Position numbers and translations under genes: made by a program. Of a stretch of 64,000 nucleotides of DNA, positions 33,223 through 44,929 are shown piece by piece. The notes under the pieces were generated by a model that saw nothing but the letters and a program-made list of their open reading frames with translations, searched no databases and had not been told where the DNA came from. This DNA is from Hepsetus odoe (Eukaryota; Chordata; Actinopteri; Characiformes; Hepsetidae). How positions within the stretch are numbered: the first letter of the stretch is position 1; every line of letters begins with the position of its first letter. The stretch lies in assembly GCA_017165825.1 (NCBI GenBank), contig CM029379.1, positions 15,952,106 through 16,016,105 of the forward strand. The letters are read 5' to 3'.

Positions 33223-33812
33223 GAGAAAGTCCTCTCCTTGCAGAGTTTAGAGTTTTGCTATTGGGGTTCAAGGGAGCAGAGAAATCGGCAAGAAACATTA
33301 TCTTAGTCAATCATTCTCATTGTGAGGAAGCACTGGGTAGTGGAAGACCATCAGTTCTTCAAGGAAGACAGCTAAAACTATGCACGTGAGCTGAAACTGA
33401 TCTCTTCACTGCCAAGAAGATTCTCCCGAGGGAAAAGTCCATTCTTGCTCCTGGACCCCATGCTGTTGTCCTTGCCTTTCATCATGATGGAGAGAGTCAC
33501 AGAAGAATCAGACTGGCCTGGAGGATCTGGAGATCTTTGGACAAAGTTTCTGAAACATGTCATTGTGGTGTTCACCAGTGGAGATACATGCATCAGGGGG
33601 GAGGAGAGTGTAGTGCAGTGGCTCCTAGCGAAGTGTGATTACAGATATTACATTGCTGGCACGCATTGGCCTGTGATTACACAGGCATTGGAGCTTTTTG
33701 ACAGGATTATGCATGTGATATCAAGAAATAATACCATGCATCTGATAATCCCAGTGATTTCAAGCACATCATCCTCATTAAAATGGTTGGAAATTATGAT
33801 TTATTATTAAAT
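33223..33812 (+). pseudogene. GIMAP/AIG1-type GTPase domain, degraded
   Basis: AIG1 GTPases are membrane-associated immune GTPases. After a good acceptor (CCTTCTTTTTCAG, exon start 33223) comes EFRVLLLGFKGAEKSARN. The P-loop (33264-33287) is GFKGAEKS, so the last glycine before Lys-Ser is Glu (GAG at 33279). The frame stops at 33387. A shifted frame gives ILAPGPHAVVLAF near 33455, and another gives TEESDW, FLKHVIVVFTSGD (33540-33590), VQWLLAKCDYRYYIAG and VITQALELFDRIM (33610-33720). These match the conserved AIG1 blocks after G3, including the F-T-x-G-D box. It has no start, one stop and at least two frameshifts. It may be a lone gene relic or an upstream domain exon of the FIIND-CARD gene further right. 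Confidence 0.85.
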
Positions 33813-34085
33813 CACAGATGTTTCAAGTTAGGATAAGATAAATAAATATGCTAAGCGACAAATTACTGTTGGTTTAATGTTCACAGGAAATTGGAAAGAA
33901 AGGCAAAATGATATAGATCCAGAAATAACAACTGTGATGGGCCAGTCAAGCTACAGTACAAGTTTATATTTAACATCACAATGTAATCACATTACTTTGT
34001 ATTTGTAAACATCTGCTAAAATTTCAATGAAATCCTCAAAATCCTCTAAGGCACAACACAATCCTTCATATTACATTGTCATAGG

Positions 34086-34236
34086 GACAGCAGTGTTGTA
34101 TGTGGAAGTCAGGAATGGCAGAGAGGTGATACAGGATATTTATGAGGTGTTACAGAGGGGAGTTCTGCACTAGAAGTGAAGGATGCATTTAAAGTAGCAA
34201 TGGGATTACAACAAGGACTAGTGCTGAGATTGTCTA
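34086..34236 (+). mobile_element. RTE-like LINE fragment
   Basis: GATACAGGATATTTATGAGG, GTGAAGGATGCATTTAAAGT and GGATTACAACAAGGACTAGTG match the reverse transcriptase region at 22200-22310. It is an isolated 150-bp internal fragment. Confidence 0.65.
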
Positions 34237-34349
34237 TTTCTAAAATAAAATGCAAGGGTGATGACTAAAGACTAACAATATGATATCTTTTAAAAACAGA
34301 AATTTATTAATTTTTGCTGGAACATAAACAGTGCCACATAACACATTAT

Positions 34350-37300
34350 ATTCAATTCAGATTTATTGCTTGTATGGCGCCTTTACAACAAAGTTGCCCC
34401 AAGGCACTTTACAGTGATAACAGGTTACAGTAATGATGTTTAGCCGGACGACTACGGAGGAGAGGAACCAAAACTCCACCTATGTGGAGAAAAAAGCCTC
34501 TGAGGGTCAAGGTCAGCTTGGCTACCCAACTTAACTTGGGTATACTAACAGTCTGGAGTTGGATTTAGTTTTAAACTCCAGGATCAGTGAGGAGTCCCAA
34601 GTTGCTTCAGGTACCAATGAGCACGCCAAGTCCTTGGCATAGATCTCACACAGACCAGATGTTAGCTGACATTGGACTCGGTGACCACAATAGGGCCCCC
34701 GGACATGTAGAGGAGAAAATGGAATGAGGGTCGTCAGTAATGAGCTTGGAATCCAGTAATGACGAACGCAGAAAATGAAACAGTGCGATGGCATGTACAT
34801 AGCACCAGCGACATTACTAGTGGTGCACTATGGTGATTGGTGCTGGTAAAAGCTAAACTAAGAAATAGAGTCTTCAGCCGTGATTTAAAGACCGAGACTG
34901 AATGACATCCGTACAGAAAGCAGGCAAGCTGTTCCACAATCTGAGGCCCTGTAACTGAGAGGCTCGTGCTCTATACATTTATTTATGCGAGGACAATTAG
35001 GAGATCTTTATTCTGGGATCTAGAGTGGGCGGTTAGGTGTAAAAAGGTATTATTAAGCAGTTGGTTAGGTATATTGGGACAAGACCTTTAGGGTGCCTTG
35101 TAGGTTAGGAGGACCTTGAGTCAGCCTGTACACTAACAGGAAGCCAGTGAAGCGGAGTATGGGAGTTATGTGGTGGTACTTCCACTGCTCCTGCTAACAA
35201 TCCTGGCGGCTGTGTTCTGAATGCGCTGTGGGGTGATTAATGTGCTGAGGCTTCCAGAAGAGTAAGAGCATTACAGTAATCTAATCTACAGCAGCACAAA
35301 TGCATACTACTTTACGCCGTGTCTTCCGATGACCAAGCGTGGATTTGTAATGTTCAGTGCAGGAAGCATGTCTTAGCTGCATTAACATGGGGATTAAATG
35401 AGAAAGATTTGAATCGAAAATAACACCAGATTACGTGCCAGAGTACTAGCACAGAAAACTTCAGCCTGCATCCCGGATATGCTGAAGTAAGTTGGCCTGT
35501 CTACATCACTACTACAAAACAAGAGCAGCTCCAATTTTTGGGTTTAGTGAGAGGAAGTTATTATTCTCCAATCCCTAATATACTGAGGCAGCTAATTCAA
35601 AAGTGCCGGTTGATGCTTTATCACATGATTTAAGCGATAAGTATAGCTGGTGTCATCCAGCGTAAGTGGTAACCCAACATTATGCTTCCGATATAATAGT
35701 GCTTAGTGGGGGCATGTAGAGGAGAAGAGCACTGGGCCCAAACTTCGACCATGTAGGACTCCATAGTTAACTAGTGACATGGGTGAGGTGCATAATCATC
35801 CATTTGGATGAAGTAATGCAGTTTGTGAGATAGAGGAGTTGAACCATTGGGGCTGTTCGGTGTGCGACAGTGGAGTGAAACCTATTTACTAAAATGGGTG
35901 ATCTACCGTGTCGAATGCAGCACTAAGATCAACAGAACAAGAACAATTGATGTTTCCTGCATCACTCGAGACCATTATATCATTCACCACTCTGAATTAG
36001 AGCAGTTTCTGTGCTGTGTGAAGCCGGAAACCTGATTGGAATTTATCTAAGAGGTTATGCGTGTCTAGATATGACTGCAGTTGTCGCAACTAGTTTTCTA
36101 GAATCTTAGAGAGAAGCGGGACATTAGAGATAGGTCTGTAATTACTTGGTGAGTGAGGGGTCCAAGTTAGGTTTTTAAGCTGTGGTCTAACCCTGCTGTT
36201 TTAAACGATTAGGGACTACACACAGGTGTCAAGGATGCATTCATGATATCAAGTATAGGTGTTGATAGTATTCCTAAGTTCCTTCGGGAGCTTGGTTGGA
36301 ATGGGATCTAACGACCAGGTAAGTGGGTTTGCTTTGCTTTATAACAGAAATTAGCTCAGAGTTATCGATGAATTAAAATCACTAAATATTGTGAAGCACT
36401 TTATTCCTTCAATGGATTAATTTGAGGCTAATAGGGCACATTGGAGCTAATGTTCCATTTTATCATTAAACTTAAGAAACCTCTCGTTAGTAATACTACA
36501 TGCTGGCCTTTTATCAGTTTGTCTGATAGCTGGCTAGTGTCTAAGGAAAATAAATAGCGAGTTGTAACTATTGTTTTCAATAAGCTTTATGAATAGTATC
36601 AGTCACGAGCACTATGACTTTCTTATATTGTTTTAGTTTGTGAACCATAGAGCCTGAGAGGCTTGGGGGCCTGTTGTCTTCATCTGCGTTCTAGCTTCAC
36701 TGACACTCGGCTTAACTTTGGCCGTGTGTGATCATTGAACCAGGGAGGTGCTGATAGTTCTGACCTTCTTTTATCTTAATTGGGGCGGCCTGATCAAGGA
36801 TCTGCCCCAGCTACTGTGTGTACATGTGGGGTGATGTCATTGCTGGTTTTGTTAGGTGAAATCCTTCTCTGTTCACAGCCTCCATAAACTGAACACATTT
36901 AGCCCTGTTTGGGTGTAGTGTTGTACTGGTAGTTCACTGGTGCGGTGGAGACATGTGTCTCAAGCGTGATTAAAGAATGGTGGAGAAAAAGGATTTGTTT
37001 AAGGGTGGACCAGTACCGGTATCCAATGTCAAGTCCATACGAGATAATTAGATCTAACGTGTGTCCTTGTGCGGTGGGTCTTGATATGCTGGGTGCAACC
37101 GACAGAATCGAGGCGTTAGGAAAGCTTTGGCACCTGCATCTGTCTCTGTATCAACATATGTTAAAGTCACCAGCATCACGAATCTAGTAAACCCTAACAA
37201 CCCGTCAGAGAAGCAGACTGCAAATTCATTGATAAATGCAGCATATATGGTCTGTGGAAGGTCTATAAACTAATAGGATATGGACCGCTAAATCAGACCT

Positions 37301-38595
37301 AATGTAGCAGCAGCATCACTTAGTGTGTGGAAGCTCCAGTAGTTTTGAATCAACAAATGATTCATCCAAAAAGTGCCAACGACCTCCACCACATCCTACT
37401 GGCGTGATTTATGCAGGTATGAGAACCCATCGGGGAAGCTTCCATTAAAGGGGATGGTGTCAGTGGGTCTAAGCCAAGTTTCAGTCCCAGTAGATATCTG
37501 ACTTTTATTAGTCAGTACTGCCATCATTAATAACACTGCCGCCTTGTTTTTCCTAAGGGCGAACATTCAGCAGTGAACATTTGATTTTAGTCAGGCCGTA
37601 CAGTATTTTTGTTGTTTTTATGATTGGTACTGGAGCAGGTTACCAGCGCAGGAGCCCCTAGATTGGCATCTATGCTGCTTCCTTATCAGTACTAAAATAG
37701 ATATTCTCTGGTAATGATGAGAGGAGCCTGGTTCTAAGCTAATGTGACATAGGGGATGCCGTGTTATAAGGAACCTGGGTTTCAGAGTGTACTGGTAGTG
37801 GGATAATAGCCAGCGTCAGTAGTTTAAAGATGGGACTGACCTGGGTGGTGCTCTAAAAAAGAGTCTGTGGCAATTTTGCTGCCATATTTTGGAAAAGCAT
37901 GTATGATCCTCTCCAGTTAGGATGAAGACCGTCCCACTTTTATGTAAGATGAGCCAGTTCCCAAAAGAGTCCCAATTATTTCTGGCTGTGCTTTTAGATG
38001 CACACCAAGTCTGTGGCCCGGTTGAAGAGAGCAAGCTACTGTAAGTTACATCTCCTCTAAGAAAATTGTAGGGACCAGACACAATTAAGTTCCTGACATT
38101 TTGGTTTCAGCTTTGAGCACAGAGATGAAGTTCCTCTTTAATGCACCTCAGTTGTTGGGACTTTATATCGTTAGTTCAAGCGTGGGCAGCAGTCGGAACT
38201 TCATTGCTGGAATAAGGTCAATAGTGCCTCGATGTCAGAGCTCTGGCCCGGGGAGGCATTTCACACAGAAACGCTGGTTTAGGGCGGCTAGGCGCTAACA
38301 TTCCTAACAATGGTATCAGTGAGCACCTGCTCCGCTTCCAGCAGGCGCTGCGAGAAACCAAGTACCTGTTAAATCAACCCGAATTGAAGACTTCAATTGT
38401 ACAGGAGGTCCATTCTTTGAGCTTCTGGACCCGTTTGGCGGTCACTGGCGTTCCCTTGAACGCCGCTGGTGCTGCTGGCTCGAACGAGCTACGGCTGGGC
38501 CAGGAGGGTCTGGCAGGGTCTTCGGCCAGTGGTTCGACTGAGCGGAACTACCGTCCGTTCACGGCCACGCGAGGACCAAATTACTAATGTGCCCC
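34350..38595 (-). mobile_element. L2-type LINE with ORF1 remains (copy B)
   Basis: This minus-strand copy is collinear with 4655-8227 and extends about 800 bp further 5'. The 3' UTR (TTTATTGCTTGTATGGCGCC) is at the left, followed by reverse transcriptase, endonuclease and 5' sequence. Near 37880-37950, antisense, DGLHPNWRGSYMLFQNMAAK has the DGxHPN form of the esterase-like ORF1 of CR1/L2 elements. Compared with copy A it has few substitutions but very many 1-4 base insertions and deletions, so no long frame survives. It lies between the GIMAP relic and the first visible FIIND exon, in opposite orientation. Confidence 0.88.
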
Positions 38596-39092
38596 TCAGA
38601 ACCACGAATCCATAATATAACACGTTACGAATTACACATTTCCTACAGGTATAAAGAGTCTACATAGTCGGACCGGACGTCTCGCTGTACATGCCGCCCG
38701 ACAAACACAACACCAAAGAGATGTCATGAAGTAACACCGTTAGTGTTGAAGTTTTTGTAAAGCGTTGTGTCCGAGACACATGGTTGCTGCTTGTTCAGTC
38801 GAGATCTCTTACCACAATACACATACCAATCAAAGATCTGAAAACTGCTCAGGTACAGAGACTGGACCTGAACATGAGAGACAATGATCAGTTTCATTAT
38901 GCATAACACATTATACCCTTCTTCTCAAACAAGGAAGCTCATGGTTCCTTCAGGAAAGCTAAAGTCCCCTTTAATTGCCACGCTATTTCATTCAGTGACT
39001 CAACTGCTATATTATACTCTTGTGCTTTTGTACTTTTACTTGAGGAAATATTTTTTTATACCACTGATGGCTGTTTCCTCCTTCTTTTTCAG
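38596..39092. other. Intron-like sequence before the FIIND exons
   Basis: No FIIND-like exon is visible here. The right end is a strong pyrimidine tract and acceptor (CTTCTTTTTCAG at 39081-39092) for the first recognised FIIND exon. 38850-38880 carries the dispersed-repeat phrase also seen at 29370. Confidence 0.5.
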
Positions 39093-41764
39093 GCTTCTGT
39101 TCAAACAGGCTGGTTGGTTCTATTGTACCATTACCCATCTTGGATTCAGAATGAATGGAGAAGGAGAAGTGTTGTACACCCCTGTAGAGCAGGACAGTAG
39201 CTGTCCTGTCCCCACCAATCGTTATGCAGCAGGTCCTCTCTATGACATCAAATGTATTCAGGGTGAGATCTCTCAGCTCCAGCTCCCGCACTGTGAGATA
39301 TCCCCTGGTGAGTTTAAAACTATAGCATAATCTCAAAGGCTATTATTCATTTAATTTAACTTTTTGAAATAATGGATGAAGGCAGAAAAAATCAGCAGAC
39401 TGAAATTAATAAAGTGACCTTAGCCTTCAGGAATATAGAACTATCCAAAGTACTTGTTGGAGGAAAAACCTCCTCCAGTTTCAAAACTCAAAAAATTCAA
39501 AAAATGTTATTATGAAGTGTGGTGACACGAGGTTGCCATAAAACCAAATCATTTGGATAGGAGGACAAGGGCTGAACAAAAAATATCATATTGCAATTGT
39601 TTTACAAGCGTTTAAAATGCAATTATTTGCTTTCATTTTTTAAGTATATATTTTTATCCAGCCACGTATTGGGTTGTGTCAGTCATATCTGTGCACCAGA
39701 CACTTAAACCAACACTGAAGTTATACCCAATGAATTTTTGCCCGATTTGATTTGTTCTTGATGTGTAATTTCTAGATGATGACTGCAACTTAATGACTGT
39801 GGCACACTATACTGATCATGGTGTGGAGGTCCTGAAACCTGAGAACATCACACATACACATGTGACTGTGAGGGTTCCAGGAGCATCCAAGTTTCAACTT
39901 AATGGTGTACTGACCTTTTTTAAAAAAAAGATCAGAGGGCAGATTATACTGGTGTATCACCCATCTCCCATACACTCACTGTATGTCTTCCTCCGTCCTT
40001 CCAATGCGGACCCTAAAAAGGTAAAGTCCTTTTTGAAAACATTTGAATACATGTGGTACATCTGGAGGCTGAGGGTGATGCAGCGCACTGCATATGACGG
40101 ATGACGTGTCCAGGATGTGTCTTTTAAACTGATGGATAATGAATGGATTACGCATGCTTTTTAGGATTATGCATGCTTGTAAAATCTTATTTTTTCTTTT
40201 TTTCTAATATATTTTGCCTTACTTTTGGCTGTTTGGGAGTATGTCGCTAAAGCCCAAGCAGTAGAGGTCCAAAACCGTCAACATGGTATCTTCGACAATA
40301 TTCTAAGAAAGGAACTGGACTGAAAGAGTTTAAATACTTTTTTTTGTCTTAAAGCTGTGTCTGAATGGCAGCAAACGAATTCTAGGACCTTGCGATTGCA
40401 ACCTAGAACATTCATGCAAATACAGCATCTCCTGTGAGGATACTGAGCAGCCGCAAAGGACACCAACGATACAAGCAAGCGTAAGTGCTGATCTCAACAC
40501 TAAATTACGTTCAGAAAAAGAAAAAATTATGTAAAGCATGTTTTCTGAAACCGATGTTTTCTCTCATCCTCTGTTTAATTTACAGGATGGGCTTTTCCTG
40601 AGAAACCATTGCACAGACAATCCAACATTTGTGATAAAATTAGAACAAAACACAATGAATGTGAAGTTAAAGCTAAAGCGTCATGGTGGAAAAGTCAAAG
40701 ATGTTTGGCAGTATGATTTACCCTCTTTTAAAGGTGAGGTAATTTGTTACTGAATGTAAATATTATTCTGCAGAAGTTACAGGATATAGTCCTGTGCAAA
40801 AGTCTTGAAACATCACTCATTGCTTGGTACACAGATCAATGTAAGGTGGATGAATTAAGCTTTTTTTGTTACATTGCATGGATGGCCCATGTGTGACTCA
40901 CCTGCAGAAATAATGGCACAATATGTAACATCTTTGGAGAAGGAACCTCAAAGCTGGTGGTGTGCTTCATTGCAACAGTAGTTCCCAAGATCTCTGGATC
41001 TGGATAAGCCTCTGTGGAAAAACTGGTTTGGTTCATGGAGGTCCCAACTTGCCATGTCACTGAATAACTGGTCAGCCCTAACATCTGGCGTAAATGAATC
41101 CCATGTGATTGTGTAAAAGAAAGCTGATAATATTTTAATTTCAAACATTTGCCATACATTATATCAAATTCACAATATGTGTGAATTCAGAAACAGCTGT
41201 TTTTGGGAGTTCACTTTCCATTCATTTGATTGGGAGTGGACGGCACATGTAAATTTTAAAAAGTACAACAAATGTGGGAACTGGACCTTTAAATATTTCA
41301 AATTATTAAAAAATTTTTAATTTTCAACAGGAATGGGATTGACTGATTATTTTACTTATTCATTCTTTTCCCCTTTTCAGATTATCAGAACAAATCAGTC
41401 GTGGAACGTGATGAAGAACAATGTAAGCAATTTTTTGTATTTTGGTCCGTAAATTGTCATAAATCTTCTAATAATCTGAATATTTCATCTGAAATACTTT
41501 TACACTCCTGCAGGCAAGTCCTTTGTATGGGACAAATATGCTGAGCTCATCAAAAATGTGAAAAATGTGGATGCCATCGTTGACCATCTTTTTCGTGACC
41601 TTCACCCAGAATCCATAAGTGAAATCAGATCTCAGAATACTGATGAGAAAAAAATGAGGACTTTATTGACCCTTGTGGGAAAAACATTACCAGCAACTAA
41701 GTTTTTCCAAAGTCTTCAATCCGTTCACCCAGATCTTGTCAGGAGCATGATGGAGGGCTGGTGA
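39093..41764 (+). CDS. FIIND-CARD protein, 3' exons (NLRP1/CARD8-like)
   Basis: FIIND (ZU5-UPA) followed by CARD is the C-terminal layout of NLRP1 and CARD8, where it senses danger and recruits caspase-1. Six exons join without a stop: 39093-39307, 39776-40020, 40355-40480, 40586-40733, 41381-41422 and 41514-41764. All have GT-AG borders and matching phases, giving 341 residues. Exon 1 carries LGFRMNGEGEVLY and AAGPLYDIKCIQGEISQLQL (ZU5). Exon 2 carries the conserved VAHYTDHG histidine (39805), then SKFQLNGVL (39889-39915) and RGQIILVYHPSP (UPA start). Exons 3-4 finish the UPA (CDCNLEHSCKYSISC, FVIKLEQNTMNVKLKLK), exon 5 is a linker, and exon 6 is the CARD. The self-cleavage Phe-Ser of NLRP1 aligns to Phe-Gln. 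The N-terminal domains and first part of ZU5 are not found. They may be absent, lost, or 5' of the L2 insertion where a GIMAP relic sits. Confidence 0.88.
41514..41764 (+). CDS. CARD exon of the FIIND-CARD gene
   Basis: The final exon is 251 bases including TGA at 41762-41764. It encodes SFVWDKYAELIKNVKNVDAI, VDHLFRDLHPESISEIRS, KKMRTLLTLVGKT and FFQSLQSVHPDLVRSMM, which follow the six-helix CARD pattern of ASC/NLRP1-type proteins (F-V-x-x-Y/H start, K-M-R-x-L in the middle, H-P-D/x-L-V near the end). Such a domain would bind caspase-1 or ASC CARDs. The acceptor is CACTCCTGCAG. No frameshift is present, in contrast to the IFIT and GIMAP relics upstream. Confidence 0.9.
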
Positions 41765-41879
41765 TGACAACATGACAGGAGTAGCATCTCGACTCTCCTC
41801 CTATGGATGGACCTTTAAAAATGAGCCAAATCACGGCTTAATTCTAAACAGACACACATTTTTGAAGGACTCACAAGGT

Positions 41880-42306
41880 TAAAGGAAGGCTGAAAAGCAA
41901 GGGGCCAAAAAAAGAAGACACTTGGATTGAATAATACATGATGGCAATGCTTCCAGAGCTGCATAAACTAAGAAAATATGGAAGCTTCTTGGGTTCAAGG
42001 TCAAATCCACCCTCAGGGTACAATCAAACTGGAACACCAAGTTACAAATGTTGAAGAGAGAGTGGCAGAAACTTAGAAAGAAGCAATTTGACAACTTACC
42101 TCAAAAAGAAGCAGAAACTAACAGCCAAATGTGAAGACCTGAAGTCCAGAACAAGACAGCCATCAGTCCAATCATTGTTTCCTGCCCAGCTGAAAATCCG
42201 CCTGACAGCCAATCTGAAGACCTTCCGTTCTCTGACGGATGCAGTGCTGGCCATTAAGGAGAGGGAGATTCATGTTAAAGTGGATGATCAGGAACATCTC
42301 TAGAAG
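41880..42306 (+). repeat. Possible L1-type ORF1 coiled-coil remnant
   Basis: Frames here give KLEHQVTNVEERVAE-like and KQKLTAKCEDLKSRTRQPSV, which resemble the coiled coil and the 'DLENRSRRNN' block of L1-type ORF1 proteins. The match is weak and broken by stops. It lies downstream of the FIIND-CARD stop and could otherwise be its 3' UTR. Confidence 0.3.
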
Positions 42307-42309
42307 ATT

Positions 42310-42548
42310 CTAAGTGGTTAGGGCGTTAGCCACATGATTGGAGGATCGGGGGTTTGAACCCCTTCCCAATAGGTTGCCCTGAGGTACCCTTGAGCAAGGT
42401 GCCGTCCCCATCTCGCTCCTCCCTGCGATGGGCTGGTGACCTGTCCAGGGTGCATCCCCCGTCCTTCGCCCTGTGTGCGCTGGGTTGGACTCCAGCACTC
42501 CCCCGCGACCCCGTTTGGGACAAGCGGCAGAAAATGGATGGAGACATG
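42310..42548 (+). mobile_element. tRNA-headed SINE (ATGG-tail family)
   Basis: Head from AAGTGGTTAGGGCGTTAGCC with B box GGGTTTGAACCCC (42350-42362), then the family body and a tail AAATGGATGGAGA. It is nearly complete, missing only the first bases of the head. Confidence 0.9.
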
Positions 42549-42966
42549 TGAACTTACAGGCTTTTAAGTGCTGGTTATGGTTTGCTGTATGATGTTTGGA
42601 CAGATGTGCAATCACATTTAATACCTCAGAGACCTCATGGGTGTATTGTGTTGGCATGGACTTTTGTTTTGAGGTCAAGACTCCATTAAACTATATACCA
42701 TATAAGTTCAGAACTACCTGAACTTCATTACTTCTAATGTCAGTTAAATAAACTGTTCAATAGGTTTATTACAGGAAATCAGGAGTACATCATGGTGTTT
42801 AGTATTTTTTGTGCTTCATAAGGGGAGTAAACTTTGGCATTGGTAAATAATAGACCTTTTCTTCAGAAAAAGTGTTTTATAAAAAATTGAGGAGGATTGT
42901 CTTGATTGCTGGCATAACGGGAAGTGCTGGTATCCAATTGGATTTTATACTGTGTTGGAGGGAGCT
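42549..42966. other. No gene seen; possible polyadenylation signal
   Basis: AATAAA at 42746 is a candidate end for the FIIND-CARD transcript, about 980 bases after the stop codon and beyond the inserted SINE. Nothing else was recognised. Confidence 0.3.
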
Positions 42967-42967
42967 T

Positions 42968-43115
42968 AACAGGGCAGTGGTGGTCTAGTGTTCAGGGATT
43001 AGGATTCATGATCAGAAAACTGTGGGTTTGAGTCCCATACCACATACCCTGAGGTATCTTTGAGCAAGGCACTGTCCCCAATAATGGTCCTCATGGCATT
43101 GCATCCCACTGTTAT
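42968..43115 (+). mobile_element. tRNA-headed SINE, diverged fragment
   Basis: ACAGGGCAGTGGTGGTCTAG, GGGTTTGAGTCCC and CCCTGAGGTATCTTTGAGCA preserve head and central body of the ATGG-tail SINE family; the 3' part is replaced by A-rich sequence. Confidence 0.75.
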
Positions 43116-43301
43116 ATTGTAAAAAAAAACAAAAAAAAAAACACTTAATCTCAAAATTAAAAAAAAAAAAAACTACCCCCTGCAGAGTTAAAACCCAAAT
43201 GATTTTGTTCATTCTCATTGTTCATAATAATAATAATAATTTTCCCAGGATTTGTTGATTTTGTTGTTCTCAAAAAATATGACTTTTATTTTATAAAGTA
43301 A

Positions 43302-43480
43302 AAATTTACATTTGCAGCATTTAGCAGACGCTCTTATCCAGAGCGTTTTCCATGTCCTAATTACAGGGACAGTCCCCCCGGAGCAATTCAGGGTAAAGGG
43401 TCTTGCTCAGGGACCCAGTAGTGGGATTCGAACTTGGGACCTCTTGAGCCATAGTTCCATAGGCAAGTACTAAAAATATT
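43302..43480 (-). mobile_element. V-SINE-like element
   Basis: Antisense copy of the element at 24922. On the plus strand, ATTTGCAGCATTTAGCAGAC and GCTCTTATCCAGAGCG give the V-SINE-type 3' domain, and GGATTCGAACTTGGGACCTC the B box of the head. Confidence 0.85.
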
Positions 43481-44575
43481 ATATTCAGTATAGATGAATA
43501 TAGCTACTTATACCCCTCCCCTTTTTTCCTACGGATTTATAAATGAACACTAAGATGTTGTTCCTGGAACTCATGTTTAGGATGGTCAAGCTTTTTTTTA
43601 TCTTTGAATATGTTACTCTAGAGTATGACTGTAATCGATGATTCCTGATGCTGTAGTGGAATCATTTAGCTTTCAGTGCACAGAGGGAGACCTTCGCCTT
43701 CAGGTCAAGTTTTGTATCTTACATTTTTTTAAGATAGGGGAAAGGGGGGATGTTAGTATCTTCTCATACCCCTAACGTTGGGACATGGTATATGGAGTCA
43801 GTCCACCTAAAATTATACCTGCAGTGAAATATGTTGGAATTATAGTCCCTAACAAAGGGGAACACTTGAGGGAACCACTCCAGTCTAATTCTGATTGCAG
43901 TCCCAACTCTTATATAAGCTTTTTGGAGGATAACCAGCCAAGAACCAAGAGCTAAACGCAGAAACTGATTTCAGAAAGAAACCGTTTACATCCTCCATCT
44001 GCTCCATCATGACTTCCTTAGTTCATGAAATCATGACTTCCTTAGACTTCCTCTTCAGTCACGTGTGCACTTTAACTTTTTGCCTCATTGCTTTAATGCC
44101 CTGCACATCTTCACTGTCACTTATTATCTTCTTACTTATTATTGCTCGCACATCTTTGTCCCAAACTTTGTTTTGCACATTCCTCAACTTGATTGTTTAC
44201 AGTAATTTCCATGTCTGTTGGATGGTCTTACAATACTCTGTTGTTCCTTTGATTTGACTGGGGGAGTAAAATCTTTTCTTTTTTTTTTTATTTCAGCCTT
44301 TTTAGTTTTTGCCCTTCACTACACTTTGGGGAGCACTGGTCTACTTTAATGCTCATTATATGCTCCATTGCATTGAAGAGGTTATTGCATTTAATTATAC
44401 ACTGTTCAGTTGGTTTTATTTTCCAGTGTATTGTCTATGGTAACGTTTACAGTGGAATATATAATGAAATAATGTGATATTTTACCTTTTTTATACTTTT
44501 CTAATTGGTTTTGTTCTGTAATTATACCTGAAACAAGATCAACTCAAATAAAATATTCTGGTTTACATTTGAAAA
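43481..44575. other. No gene seen
   Basis: Anonymous AT-rich DNA with no supported exon, RNA or mobile element. Confidence 0.4.
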
Positions 44576-44579
44576 TGTT

Positions 44580-44885
44580 TTGCCACAGCAGAACATCTGT
44601 TCCATTCCTTCCTGTCCTCTGCATCTTCCTCCTTCAAACCCACTGCCTGCATGTCCTCTCTCACCACATTTCTTTGGTCTTCCTCTTCTCCTCTTTCCAG
44701 TCAGAACATCCTCCCAATATACTCCTTGTCTCCCTTCTGGACATGTCCAAACCAATAAAACCTTACTTCTTTAACTTTGTCTCCAAAACATGCAACCTCA
44801 CCTGTCCCTCTCAGAAATAATAATTTCTAATCCTGTCCATCCTCATCACACCTGACAAAAATCTCAGAATCTTTAAAACAGTTTA
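44580..44885 (-). mobile_element. RTE-like LINE, 3' fragment
   Basis: The reverse strand has GGAGGAAGATGCAGAGGACA, the C-terminal GKRRRGRPKK (44690 region) and GTCTCCAGAAGGG-type words. It is a 3'-end fragment of the same family as 9641-12255. Confidence 0.75.
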
Positions 44886-44929
44886 GTTTAGTCTTTTTCA
44901 TTCTTTTGCAGGATGTATAATTGAAATAC

